A stretch of DNA of 64,000 bases from Diplonema papillatum (GCA_030068145.1 JAPJBO010000189.1:186001-250000); one strand, 5' to 3'. Numbered from the stretch's first letter, positions 31,257 through 42,717 are shown. The notes: a model not told the origin generated them from the letters alone. Numbers and translations: made by a program.

Positions 31257-31955
31257 ATGTTTGACAGGGCCGGCTATTTCGCGAGGCTGTTCGAGTCGGA
31301 AGGAGTTCCGCTAACGCACACCATCGACCGGGATCCGACGAACTTTGGCCCGCTGCTCGTGTACATGAGAAAATCACGCTTTGCTGTCGATGTCTCGGAA
31401 TTGGATGGCGCTTCGAAGGTGTGCCTTACTTCATTGGAACGGGATTTCTTACTGCTCATATTGAGCAGGACAGATTAAAGGAGTGTACTGGGGATACTGT
31501 GCTGCAAACGAGAAGATCTTTTGAGCCTGTGTTGCGCTGTGTTGTTGCCGCTGGATGTATCTGTGCTTTCCTTTGCTTTCTTCGAAGGGACTCGTTAAGT
31601 GCAATGCTGTCTTGTTTTACCTCAGGCCATACCGAGAAATATTGACCTTCGCAAAAATACACATTTGCAGCTGCAACTGTTTGAAGACATCATGTTTTAC
31701 GACATCGAGGGCCTAAAGAACCTGATCGAAGAGGACATTGTTGTCGAGCGCAAGAAGGACGAAGAAGCAGAGAAGACGCGGCTGGTGCGTGAGAAGATCC
31801 TCGCCGACCTGTGTGCGGAAGACACCAAGCCTTTCGAAGGCCCCACTACAATGGACGCGGGTGGTGAAGGCTGCTACCTTTGCGGCCTGACATCCCACGC
31901 AGAGCGCGACTGTCGGTTCAACCCCTCCAACGCGAACATGGGGAACGGTGCTTGA
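31257..31955 (+). CDS. KCTD-type BTB (T1) domain protein with C-terminal CCHC zinc knuckle; 5' end not found
   Basis: The exon from about 31257 (or 31269 if TTTGACAG is an acceptor) to 31418 encodes YFARLFESEG and TIDRDPTNFGPLLVYMRK, the core of KCTD/potassium-channel T1 domains. An intron (31419-31625, donor GTGTGC, acceptor TTTTACCTCAG) joins in phase 0 to an exon encoding FEDIMFYDIEGLKNLIEED, the last T1 helices. After a charged helix comes CYLCGLTSHAERDC, a C-x2-C-x4-H-x4-C zinc knuckle, and the stop at 31953-31955. KCTD proteins usually form oligomers and often recruit substrates to cullin-3 ligases. The zinc knuckle suggests nucleic-acid or protein binding. The first T1 strand (the VGG motif) must lie in an upstream exon that I could not identify, so this is a partial model. 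Confidence 0.7.
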
Positions 31956-32585
31956 AAGGATGAGCCAAACGATTCGGCACCACACTCATCGCGCTTTACC
32001 ACCCGGTACCACGAATCTGTGATCCAGGTATGAAAGGCAGCGCAGCTGCAATTTCTGGTCCTGGTCTGACCAGGTCACAGGAGAACCTGACGCAGGCAAC
32101 AATGTGTCAGTAGACGTCGGAAAAGGCGCATTGCAGGTCTCAAGAAAACAGGCCTTACCGCGCAGTCCCCAAGCCGTCTGCTATCCTTAATCTCTAGCTC
32201 TCCTTCCTAGCTCCGTGCTTCGCTCGACCCCGGCATCGCTTCCGACGTGTCATCACACCATCCTCATCGCTCAGCGAGCGGCCGTCTCAACTCCGCAGTC
32301 ACTGCCTTTTCTCTTGGTTCGACCTGAACGTACAAGCTCCCCAGTCAGCTACCGCCTGCGACGGTGCCGGCTGCGCTAAACATAGACATGCGCCACGCCA
32401 GGGGGCAAGTTCAGGCTCACGGGTGCGCGCAGGAAGCCAAGAACAGAACGCATTAGTCCCGGAGTTTTCGCTCAGTCCGAGGACAGGAGGTTCAGTAGTT
32501 GACACGGCTAAGCATTCTTGCCCCGATGATCTTGCTCAATGTGCGCCAAACAGTGATGCCAAGCAGCTTCTCTTTCCCCATTCGG

Positions 32586-32675
32586 ATGCAAGCACAAGTG
32601 CAGCTGGTCGTTCTTGTGATTGTGCCAGCGCAGAAGCAGATCAGCGATCACATGCGAAATGTGTCGGGAATGTGA
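32586..32675 (+). pseudogene. Truncated paralogue of the secreted-protein gene at 32808
   Basis: A 29-codon frame starting at ATG 32586 encodes a hydrophobic start followed by QKQISDHMRNV, closely matching AQKEISDHMRKV in the downstream gene; the DNA block GCGCAGAAGSAGATCAGCGA is nearly identical. It then stops at TGA. This is a decayed 5' duplicate about 220 bp upstream of its source, or a tiny secreted peptide gene. Confidence 0.6.
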
Positions 32676-32807
32676 GGGGGCACGGGAAACCATTTTTGGT
32701 TGAAATACTCGGCCACAATTGCTTGCTGCCGGGGCACGGCACTGCACATCCACGAGTTTCCAGTCTGAAAAGAACAAACTCAAAAAGAAAAGAGCAGAAC
32801 AAGAAAA

Positions 32808-33404
32808 ATGATTGCCAAGGTGGCTGTTCTCGTCCTCTTGCCGCTAGTAGTCCTCGCGGCCGGGGAAGATGCGCAGGAGAAGCAAGCGCAGAAGGAGATC
32901 AGCGACCACATGCGAAAGGTGCTGACGACGATGTGCAAGGACGCGAAAGAAAAATACCATGACCATGTCGGGAGCAAGTTCAGGGTGGTCGTGTGCAAAG
33001 ACGCGGTGAACCACGCCTTGCACGAGATCATGACACGGGTCGACAAGTTCGCGAAGAACGGAAAGAACATGGAAGCCATGTTCGACGACTTGCGCAATAA
33101 CGTCGCCTCGCAGTGGAAAAACCGGTACAACGTCGAAGATACCGAAAACGGTTCGCTCTACCTCCAGCTCTTCGTCCTCCACCAGAAGCCTGAGTACCGA
33201 GCTGAGATGGACAAGCTTCTGACGACGACAGGCATGAAGGTTGATCAGGTTCCGGGCGACACGGTCCCGCCAAAGTTCACGGTTTACCACACGGGTGACG
33301 AGGAGGGTGAAAAGATCAAGGAACAGCCAGCAGGGACCCAAAAGGTTGGCGAAGATGACGAAAAGATAGTCTGGAAGAAGGCGCAGACGAACGAAGAGCT
33401 CTGA
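32808..33404 (+). CDS. Secreted or ER-lumen protein of unknown function
   Basis: The 198-residue product begins with a clear signal peptide (MIAKVAVLVLLPLVVLAAG), cleaved probably after about residue 18. The mature part is charged and helical, with two cysteines (C46 and C64 by count, in TTMCKDAKEK and VVVCKDAVNH) in similar contexts that may form a disulfide. The C-terminus NEEL resembles degenerate KDEL-type ER retrieval signals, so ER residence is possible. No known domain is recognised. The ATG follows an A-rich leader (AAGAAAA), and the frame is uninterrupted. A truncated copy of its 5' part lies at 32586-32675. Confidence 0.65.
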   Translation: MIAKVAVLVLLPLVVLAAGEDAQEKQAQKEISDHMRKVLTTMCKDAKEKYHDHVGSKFRVVVCKDAVNHALHEIMTRVDKFAKNGKNMEAMFDDLRNNVASQWKNRYNVEDTENGSLYLQLFVLHQKPEYRAEMDKLLTTTGMKVDQVPGDTVPPKFTVYHTGDEEGEKIKEQPAGTQKVGEDDEKIVWKKAQTNEEL

Positions 33405-34739
33405 ACAGAACCCTGTTTCTTGTCGCAAGAGATCGGTTTTAGAAAATTGGGAATAATACTTGTACAAGGTTATTGCCCAGTTGTTATCCCGAAAATGATA
33501 GTCTTCGGGTTCTTGTTCCACTATACCAGCCTCTGCCAATTCTTTGGGAAAGGCCTATAAGAAGAGATGCTCTTCTGAAGGAGCTCTTCTTTTGAAGGAG
33601 CGAACAAACCCAAACCCCTGCCGGGTTCTCGGAAATGCAAAGGACAAGTCACCCAGTCGCGCTCTCTTTCCCAACGCCGCAAAGTCAGCGAAACAAGACC
33701 AAACTCTAGCATCCGGAGGTGAGCCGCGTCTTTCTCCTTTCTTCTTCTCTTTTTCTTAGTAGTACTGTTGTACGACAGGGAACATCTTCAGATCAACGGC
33801 TACAAGAAAATTAAATGCAGCTTATTATTATATCCGGGAAACGAGACTGTACTATTTATCTCATCAAAAATTTACAACATAGATCAGTTGCCGTTGTCCG
33901 CCGTCGTTCCGTTTATCGAAAAATGTTCCTGCTTTTTGGCTCGTTTTCCCCAGTTTCCAATTTTCCCGGTTTTCCGCATTGATCGCTCGCCGTTCTGTTC
34001 AGTGTTCCCTCTTGGCAAGACCTATATCTTCGTATCATGTGGCTGAGATACATTCGTTCGAGCAAGGCATCTTCACAACTGGCGAAGGGAATGCCGTGTA
34101 CGGCCACCTTCAGAAGGGGCACTACACATTACACACGTACCGAAAGGTTTCTTTCACACTTAGTCTTATTTAGGAACTTGACTTCGACTGCCTGTCTGAC
34201 TCTTGTCCGACGAGTTCAGTCTCTGCACAACGGCGAGCTTTCCGCTCCTGCCCCATTGTGGCAGCGATTAAACGTGTGGAAATGGTCGTTTCCTCTCTCC
34301 CTCGTACGGTCTTTTCATCCCCCCCGCAACGCGAGTTTTCAACGCCCTCGTTGCGAATCCACCCATCCCCTTTTTGTAAGGCTTCCTCCAACAGTCTTGT
34401 TTCCGGATGATGCTGCCAGCAGACGCGCAAGGCAGGGAAAGAAAATAAAAACGTTGACGAAAGTGCGACTTTTTCCTCTCTCAGCTCGGTCCGAACAGCT
34501 GCTGTTCGGAAAGCATGCTTCTTGAGAGTGGCACTGCATCTGTTGTGAACTGACTGCAGCCTAACCAAGCGTACGCGAACAACCGCAGTGGCAATGCACT
34601 CATGCCACTTAATGAACGAGTGCTGCAAACTGATGAATGTTGACGCCGAGGAACAGTGGCGGGCGCGTTGAAGGAAGTTTCCCATCTACGCCAACAGAGT
34701 GGGGGGGAAGCATTCAGAAAAGAAGCAAAGCAACACGAA
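33405..34739. other. Intergenic, no supported gene
   Basis: AT-rich stretches and short frames only. I see no domain, repeat or RNA gene. Confidence 0.35.
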
Positions 34740-36629
34740 ATGTCGTTCCTGAAGTCCATGGCAAAGAAGGTGCTCATTTTTGGCGCTCCCGTTGCGACTT
34801 ACTTCGTCGGGCTTAAGCGAGTATGTTTGCTCTTCTGATCACACGTGCTTCTCAACGCCAGTTTTGGACCCTATTTTTCGCGGAGCGACTTCTTCCCTTT
34901 TTAAACGCACTTTTTGGCGTGTGGCTGCATGTCATGGGAAATTGGCCCTGTGATAATGTGAACGTAAATGATTTGGCGGGGGAAACGCGATGTTGCACGT
35001 TTTCATTTGAAGGACAAGCAAGCACAATTTCTACCCCACCACCCACAGAGCGAGGAGCATGTTCATCAGTTCACGGACCTTCTGGCCAAGTCGGCTGACC
35101 CGAAGGCAGCAGAAGTCGCGGTTTACACTTTCCCGCCGTCGATGTTTGCTCACAAGGTCTGTCTCTTTTTGCTCGAACGGTTTTCGATACGGAAATGTGT
35201 CGAACACACGAAGGTCATCTGGTCCTGCAGACCCTTTTCAGCAGCGACATCAGACGGAAATTCATGACAACGCGAACGACACAAAGCAAGCAGGAGTCTC
35301 AGCAAAAGGGCCGGGGTACGCCCCTCACATCAGTCGTAGACATAGAAAATGGTATTCTGAGATCCCAGACTCACACTGTCAGCGTTGAAGCTTATGTTTA
35401 CCTGCTTTAAAGGCCGAAACACGGTTGCCGTGCACATGGTGCTGGTACGTGACCATTCCAAGCACGGTCTTGCATTCCCCCTCCCCTAAAGATGGTGATC
35501 GATGCATCAAGGCCGAAAGAAACAATATGTGGTATTGGTCTGATTTCCGCGGTTCCATTCTGAGAAAACATCCTGACAACGGGCAGACACAGATTGACAT
35601 TCCTTCTTAAGATTAATGGCCCATGTCCACGCAACGTTGTCCGGGCGTTCTTTGACATGCTTACGGGGCTAATGCACCTCTTAGTTGATTTGATACAACA
35701 ATCGAACAGGTGACAGCGTACCTTGACTACCACGGGATTCCCTACACAAATGTGTACGTGAACCCGCTTACGAAGGAGCAGCTTGTTTTCTCTCGCGAGT
35801 ACAAGAAGGCGCCGATAGCGCTCATCTCTGGCGCACAAGTCAACGACAGTAACGTGATTGTCGAAACGCTAGCCAAGCGAAACTTTTCCAAGACCGACGC
35901 TGCCACGCTGAAAATCATCGACGATGAAGTGGTGCCGGCCCTGTACGCCACCGTCTTCGACAGCTTCGAGAACATCAACGCCTTCCTCAGTGACAAGCCG
36001 GTGTTTTTCAGGGTAAGCTGCTTTTATTTAGACACGCTTGGTACCGTATTGTCTTCGACATAGGTGTTGCTTGAGTTGTGGCGTTTGTGCGGCAGGTGCG
36101 AGAATGTCGTCCTGAATAAAAGGACTAAGGAGGTGCTTACTGTACTTATCAGAGGTATAACAGCTACGGAGGACTGCACGGACCGGTTCTACGGTGTTCG
36201 TTGCCTCCGGAAATATAGCTATGAGCATGCGCATTACGTGCACCAAAATCCACAGGGAGTGATGACAGTCTTTTCGCCGTTTATGGCTTACGTCTCGAAA
36301 AAGAGATTCGCCGATGCATTTGACACCGAGAAGCTTCTCCCTGCCCTCACGAAGGCGTTCACGGCCGTGGGCAACCAGTCGACACCGCTTCCGTCTGAGC
36401 TGGCGCTGTTCGGTGCCTTGAGATGCACGTATGCTGTTTTCTTTGTTTTGGGTCGTTTCACGACCCTTGTGTCTAATTGCACACTACGCTACTTAACCTA
36501 CTTGCTTCGTCTATGAAACTGCGGCAACCACCCGAAAATCATTGGCAATGGGTTCTTCTACCCTGTGCCAGTGCCAGAAGTCGTCTGTCGGGATTGAGAG
36601 CCGCGCTGAAGCTATTCGACATACCGTAA
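34740..36629 (+). CDS. PTGES2: PTGES2-like membrane-anchored GST/glutaredoxin-fold protein, five exons
   Basis: Exons: 34740-34820, 35049-35156, 35710-36012, 36064-36428 and, less surely, 36572-36629. All junctions are GT-AG and the total (915 bp) keeps frame, giving 304 residues. Exon 1 encodes a hydrophobic anchor (LIFGAPVATYFVGL). Exons 2-3 encode the glutaredoxin-like half, with VYTFPPSMFAHK joined to VTAYLDYHGIPYTNVYVNP and then EYKKAPIALISGAQVNDS, matching prostaglandin E synthase 2. Exon 4 carries the helical GST-C half, ending PLPSELALFGALRC. PTGES2 normally has CPFC where this protein reads SMFA, so both active-site cysteines are gone. Known relatives sit on Golgi or mitochondrial membranes. 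The last exon is short, and its TAA falls in the inverted-repeat end of the adjacent element, so the native C-terminus may be truncated. Confidence 0.75.
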
Positions 36630-37078
36630 ACAGAAATAAGTTGGACCGGACAAAACGGTCCAACTCACCTATTTTGGACTTTCGCGGTCCAACTTTTGTC
36701 CGGTCCAACTTATTTCGGGGGTCCTGTATACTTAGTGAATCTCGCGGCTGGCCACTGAACAGCACTCGCTTCACCTCCGTAGTTTGATAGTCGCGCATGA
36801 GCCCGCCACCAGCACTGCGTAACCCGCCGTGTCCCATCAAACACTCGCAACGAAGCACCCTGCCCATGGCCCAGCCATTGGTAGCCATAGCCCTGTGGTA
36901 GGTAATCACAAGCGGAAAGATGTTTGATCGCATCGGTTGTGGTTGTCGTGCCGAGGGCCCATTGCTTTGGTAGAGCAAACGCAAAAATCAGAGTGTAAGA
37001 CAGTGAAGGAAAAAGTATGAGCCCATCCTACCGACAGAGTGTTTGCACTTGCGCGCTCCGGTTCAGCAGACGCCTTCA

Positions 37079-37457
37079 CTATTCCTCGTGCTGAGTTGCT
37101 GACGAAGGACGTACAGCGCCAGCCACTGCCTTCCCGTCATCGAGTTTGACAGAAACGTCATAAAACCGCTTCGCGCTTCCTTTGGACAGCGGTCTCTCGT
37201 TCCCGTCTGCTGACCATTGCCTGATTGCACCGTTCAAGCCGTACGCCCTTACGTAGTTCACGATCTTTTCCTTGTCGGTTTTGCACCACTCCACCCCCTT
37301 CTTGCCGTGGCGAAGTGCTGCATCCTTTTCCTTGTTCTTGTCGCACTTCTGCTTGGATCGCCAACGCCTGCTTCTTTGTCACCGCTTCGTTTCCCGCCAC
37401 GGCTTGTTCGAGTTCTTCGCATCTCTTGCGCTTGACTACCCATTTGGCAAGGGACAT
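37079..37457 (-). pseudogene. Possible transposase N-terminal remnant, frameshifted
   Basis: On the minus strand an ATG at 37457 opens a basic helical segment (MSLAKWVVKRKRCEELEQ). About 110 bp later the protein-like reading moves to another frame, which encodes KIVNYVRAYGLNGAIRQWS and LSKGSAKRFYDV and stops at 37079. The second part resembles a helix-turn-helix of transposase type. The shift could be a frameshift mutation or a missed intron. No DDE catalytic domain is present, and the family is not assigned. Confidence 0.35.
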
Positions 37458-37675
37458 TTCTTATTTCACCTGATGCCTTTCGGCCCAACCCCGCCTACGT
37501 GGAAACATGCCCGGGCGGAAATATGTTGGACCGGACAAAATGGTCCAACTGGTTTGTCGTCGCGCGGTCCTTGCACGCATTTTCCTGCGAAGCAAAAACC
37601 TTGCCATTTTCAATGAAGAGAGTCTGAATCTGCTACCCGAACCTTGGTTCAGCAGAAACTTGGACTCAAGACTTG

Positions 37676-38195
37676 GGCCCATGACTTGGACCCAAGACTT
37701 GGACCCAAGACTTAGACCCAAGACTTAGACCCAATACTTAGACCCAAGACTTAGACCCAAGACTTAGACCCAAGACTTAGACCCAAGACTTAGACCCAAG
37801 ACTTAGACCCAAGACTTAGACCCAAGACTTAGACCCAAGACTTAGACCCAAGACTTAGACCCAAGACTTAGACCCAAGACTTAGACCCAAGACTTAGACC
37901 CAAGACTTAGACCCAAGACTTAGACCCAAGACTTAGACCCAAGACTTAGACCCAAGACTTAGACCCAAGACTTAGACCCAAGACTTAGACCCAAGACTTA
38001 GACCCAAGACTTAGACCCAAGACTTAGACCCAAGACTTAGACCCAAGACTTAGACCCAATACTTAGACCCAAGACTTAGACCCAAGACTTAGACCCAAGA
38101 CTTAGACCCAAGACTTAGACCCAATACTTAGACCCAAGACTTAGACCCAATACTTAGACCCAATACTTAGACCCAATACTTGGACTTTTGTCCGG
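37676..38195 (+). repeat. 13-bp minisatellite, about 40 copies
   Basis: The unit GACCCAAGACTTA is repeated head to tail, with sporadic AATACTTA variants that cluster at the right end and GACTTGGA variants at the outer edges. It lies wholly inside the inverted-repeat element. Confidence 0.95.
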
Positions 38196-38584
38196 TTTCT
38201 GTTTACGGTGGTTCCTTTTTTTCTCTTTCCAGAAGAAGAGGACAATTTTTCGGGAAAAGAAAAAGACTTATTTTTTTGTAAGATTTTCCGTCTGCTTTCT
38301 AGACCAAGCTTTTGCACGCGGACTAAGGTAGGGACACCGCGCGCAGTTAGAGGGCTTTGTGACCAGTCGCTGTATCCACGCATCTGCAGAAGACCAAAAC
38401 CTGCCAGGTACCTTGTTTATTATGAAAGACAAGCATGCCACAAGAGACCAAGATGCGACTCTTCTGAAGAGACGTCCAGTGCAAGTGAGGTAGAAGAAGC
38501 AGAAGAGGACGAAAAGAGCGAGTTCGAACCCGGACCTACGACGTGCCAAGTGATAAAGGAGACGAAGACAAGCCCGTCGCCGAC

Positions 38585-38722
38585 ATGTCTGAAAACGCTC
38601 AGGCGTATTACAAGTATTGGTATGGAAGAAAGAAGCGTGCGGGAAAGAAGGCTCTGGAGCAGGTTGCGCGAGAGGTTGGGTTTCTGACAAACCGTACCCT
38701 GGGACGACCGATAGGCTGGTGA
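38585..38722 (+). CDS. Short HTH-like frame, unassigned
   Basis: A 45-codon frame encodes a basic helical peptide with KKALEQVAREVGFLTNRTLG, which has the look of a helix-turn-helix, then GRPIGW and a stop. The reading extends upstream without a stop for about 30 codons, so it may be the last exon of a longer gene or a transposon remnant. No function is claimed. Confidence 0.25.
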   Translation: MSENAQAYYKYWYGRKKRAGKKALEQVAREVGFLTNRTLGRPIGW

Positions 38723-41100
38723 CCGTTTGATTCCGCATGAAATCATGCAGCACTGGATCAGTGACTTTCTTGTAGTGCCAGAAAGAAGAAGGAAAAGGTG
38801 ATCCAGGCTCTGTTCCAGCTTTCTGTTCCCGCTGAGCTTGCCTTAGGACACCTGCGTTAATGTGTAACAGATGTGCCGCCCCAGCCAAACTCCCCACCTG
38901 ACTGGTGTCTCCAAACGAGGATTCGCGAGCCGAAGCCCGTTGGTCGCTGGAAACGGATAAGCTACGGATCCGAAGACACTAACCCCACAAGGGAGCAGCT
39001 GCCGTCTTCCCATCATTGGATAAGTAAAGCGACAACAAGAGTAGTCGCAGGCTCCTCGGCGACCGACGCGGTAGACAGCAATCCGGGGCGGACCGGTCAA
39101 GCTGTACCAGCATATGTGCGCCGGACGCCACTGCAACGACGCGCTTCCAGTAGCCTCTCGTAGAATCTCGACTGAGGAATGGGAGGAGTACGAACATTTG
39201 TCTTCGCTGCGACAGCTTTTTCAGCGTTGCAAAAGAGGTGGCCCAACACATGCCGAACAGCACCGTTCGAACTTGCGAGGTTGCCTCTTTCACTGAGCCA
39301 ACAGGGCCGCCAACAATTCACTGGTGTTTCGAGGCTTCCCACATTGTTCACGAGGAAGACGCTGACTTTGACGATGACTGTGACATGCTCGGCCTTTTTG
39401 AAATGAAAATTCAGCTCGTTCATCCTAAAACCATCGGCGCAAATAGCCTAAGTTTGCTGCCCTCACCAAAAAATCGGCTATATTTTTACAAAAGAAGAAG
39501 TCTTTCTGTTTCAGAAAGTGAAAAGAAGAAGATTATTTCCGGCCGCTCAATAATTTTATATATCTTGAAGAGTCTTTCGTAACTATGAATAGAAAAAAAA
39601 TAACGCTAGAAATAATGCGAGAAGTTTCGTACGTCAAAGAACAACTTGCAGGCACGACGTTGCAGCTGTGCAGGAAGTCCTCGCCGCTTGCAATCGTGAA
39701 GCATGGTTCGAAAAGCTGTCCGCGCACTGTGCTAGCAAATCGCTGGCCACCATCATCTGAACTTTAGGCGCTCCTCGTGGTTACGCCGGTGTTGTGGCAT
39801 GAGACAAGCTCATTTTGTCGTCGAAGAAAAAAACCAGTCTTACTTGATACCAAAAAGAAGGAAAAACACACGGATCCTTAAAGCTCAAAACAGTCTAAAA
39901 ACAGGAAGACACCCGAATAGCTTAGCAAACCCTGAGCACTTTGAGCCGGGCCTTTTCAACAGTTCTAGTTCTCGGTGATTCGGGACGCGACTGGAGTGAA
40001 CGAACTTGCCTTGCACGCGTGCAAGAGTATGTGAAGTACGTCAGGTTTACCGGGCAATGGGAGGCGAATGGAGGGAACAAGGTGGTTGTGAATTATCCAC
40101 AAAGCTGAAGAAGTGGCATTGGGCGCGGAGCATACCTCACAGGTGTTGCTCATTGGTAATTCTGTCAAAGAGGCCGCCCTTCTAGGCGTCCACCAGCCCC
40201 GAGTGTGAATCAGAGAGTGCTGAAGACGTACGTTAAAAGAGCAAGAACACCGAACCTGAACCCACAAGAAAAAGACTGAACCTCTACCCCCGCTACCCAG
40301 ATTCGACGCTTTCTCCTTTTATTGCTTAGCGCTGCTCCCTTTTTATGAAGGACAGACGGATTGCAACCGAGCCGTCAGTGATATTTTTGCGAGGCACGAA
40401 TTGTGACCATAATACGACTGAACAACATCGCGACACCTATCAGGACCAGTTAGTGTGCTTCAACCCAACATATACGGGCACATAGTTGTTAAATACGAGT
40501 ATTGTGCGTGGTAGTACGAATCGCAAAACCAACAAATCATTTTTTTCTTCGTGAAAGTAGGCAAACCGTGTAGGGAACCGTAAACTCGACCTGTTTTGTG
40601 CTGCTTACAATTCAAACAGGAGTCTGAATTGAAGGAGTGCAAACATGAGAAAGCGCAGATCAATATTTTCATGGTTCCGTTGTTAAAGAAGTCTCAAGTT
40701 TCCGATCCGGCTCCGGACCGGCAAGCGCACTGGTTTGTTGAGGGGTTCCTACGAGTAGGTGTTCACGCAACAAGTTCTCTTCATAGGGATCGATGGCAGT
40801 CGTGCCCCAAAACGCATGAGTGCAAAGGGTGCCCATTGTAATGTGCAAAAGAAGCATACCCACGTTTCTAGCTACTCATTCAGCTTGGCAGTGCAAGCGT
40901 TTGGCACGCAGCGACAGGCGTTGTGATTTGAAAGAACAAAAATGCGCAAGAGGAAAACATACTAGCCCGCTTTCTTACCCCACCTCTACCCCCTGCTCCG
41001 CCCCAAGACTTGGCAGACCGACTTTGTTTCTTCTGTCCACCTCCCCCACCACCCGATTTTTTCTTTGTGTTTCGATGACCCCCCATATGTACCTCGCTTG
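38723..41100. other. Intergenic, no supported gene
   Basis: Frames up to about 114 codons occur (for example 39238-39582), but none shows a family motif, and A-rich stretches interrupt the region. I see no regular repeats. Confidence 0.3.
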
Positions 41101-42024
41101 CGAAATTGGCGTTTTCGCCGCGAAGAAGGAACGAGGTATGGCAGGAAACTTGGAACCAGGAGTTTCTGTCAGTCAGGTTGTCTGCTGAACCCTCCCTGAG
41201 GGATGCCCAAGCCCGCGAGCTGTCAGGCGGTGTGGATGAAGCTCTGTCCTCAGTTGCGCTCAAGGACAAGCCGCTGATCCTTTTTTCTCATCAACGCATT
41301 TCTTGGCCAAGCAAGATGTCCGAGCAAACGGCGTGTCGATGTCTCCTGCAGTCGAGATAAGCGGGTAGGCCCGCCACTCTCAACCCGTTTCTCTGCGGAG
41401 TTCGTCTGCATGCCTATGTTCGTTGTTAGCAAAAACACACGATTCACCGAGAAAATGGCCCTCGGTCTACAGCCCCTAACTCAAACGCTCTGACAAAGAC
41501 CTGAAGGTTTTGATTGAACTGTGTCCGTAGGAAGCCGGTTAGTCTCTGTCTGGAAGGTCCTGGTGTGCAAGTTGGAGGTGGGAACGGGGGAGAACGACCC
41601 CTCGAACCATCCAGCAACCACTTCGAAAACGTTTCAAGACAAGACAGCTTCAAGACAGCTAGAACCAACAGAGGAGTTAACCGGGTCTTTGCGCCCATGT
41701 CAACTACTTTTTGCTTGCAGAACATACCAGTGCCAGGGGCCGACAGTATCATGCAGCCCCTTCCTTCTTTTTACGCGATGCAGCACACAAGACGGGTTGG
41801 CTCAGGATTTCTAATATCCGAGTCCCTGTCCCCGCAGTGCATTCTTGCTTCTATTTTACCCCCCTTCTTCTTCTTTGCGACAAAAATGGCTGTCCTTCCC
41901 TTTTTTATTACTCCTGTCTCCGGACTGAGCCTGAGGAGGACCGTGGGGGGGGGATTGCCACTGACCTACGACGAGCCACCACCCCCCCGCAAACCCTTTC
42001 CCTCTTCTTTCGCAGTCTCCTTTT

Positions 42025-42717
42025 ATGCAGCCAACCATAAGCACTGACCCCGAAAACGCCAGTTTTCTACCTCATAGCACACATATACTTTTGTTCACCA
42101 CCGCCCCCCCTTCAAAAGGTTCTCCTCAATTTCTTTTGTCTTTAACCACACCCCTGAAGGGCCCACCCGAGACTAATGTGCGTGAGCTCACTGCACGGGT
42201 GGTAGCGGCGGGTGACGAGCTAAGAACTGCCGTCTGACAAACCAGACTCACACCGCTGTCCTGTCTGCAGACAGGTTCCACGCTGACGGTGGTCGTCTAT
42301 TGTGTCCACGTGCATACAGGGTACGGTGTGTCGTTGAGCACACACCATTCCGAGCACAGCACGTTCTTGCATTCCCCCCACCCTTTCGTTCTTCTTCACT
42401 CTCACCCCGCTTATCCTTCTGCTAACACTTCTTTCTCCCCAAACTTCCTTTCGGGAGGTGGTCGCCTGCACCTTGGCGGGCTGTTTCCTGCTCTGTAGAC
42501 CGGAAATCTGTCCCATAAGTTGCGGAAGCAACGCGAAGCTCGCCAGAGGACAGCTTATATTGGTGGACCAGGGCTGCCGCCCGGTGGCGCGGGCTGGACC
42601 AGCAACAGAAAGACTTATTACGAACCGCTGAACGAGAGATCGCTCCCTAACGTGATTGACGAGCCCCAAACCAGCAATGCGCAAAAGGTGGCCCACTTTC
42701 AACAAGTCTTGATCTAA
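42025..42717 (+). CDS. Unidentified gene, last two exons inferred
   Basis: An exon ending at 42231 (encoding TNVRELTARVVAAGDELRTA) has a GTCTGAC donor. The next exon starts at 42499 after TTTCCTGCTCTGTAG and encodes NLSHKLRKQREARQRTAYIG, a glycine/proline stretch and a C-terminus ending HFQQVLI, with its stop at 42715. The junction is phase 0. The start is uncertain: ATG 42025 is in frame, but a pyrimidine-rich tract before 42142 could be an acceptor, and protein-like stretches upstream (about 41195-41290, SLRDAQARELSGGVDEALSS) may be earlier exons. No family is recognised. Confidence 0.35.

Larger units (their letters stand above)
36622..38213. mobile_element. Inverted-repeat element carrying a minisatellite and a decayed minus-strand frame
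   Basis: ACCGTAAACAGAAA at the left edge is inverted at the right edge (TTTCTGTTTACGGT, about 38199-38212), and both edges continue into CCGGACAAAA-type sequence. The left end also holds a perfect hairpin: the 22-bp arm starting AAATAAGTTGGACC at 36634 is reverse-complemented at 36695-36716. A third arm lies near 37525. No target-site duplication is obvious. The element contains a minus-strand frame at 37079-37457 and a 13-bp minisatellite. I read it as a decayed non-autonomous DNA transposon. Confidence 0.55.

Noticed and set aside
34628..34660. CTGATGA motif resembling a hammerhead ribozyme core
   Set aside because: No GAAA partner or flanking stems in the required places.
37690..38180. 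CRISPR-like array suggested by regular 13-bp periodicity
   Set aside because: There are no unique spacers; it is a plain minisatellite in a eukaryotic context.
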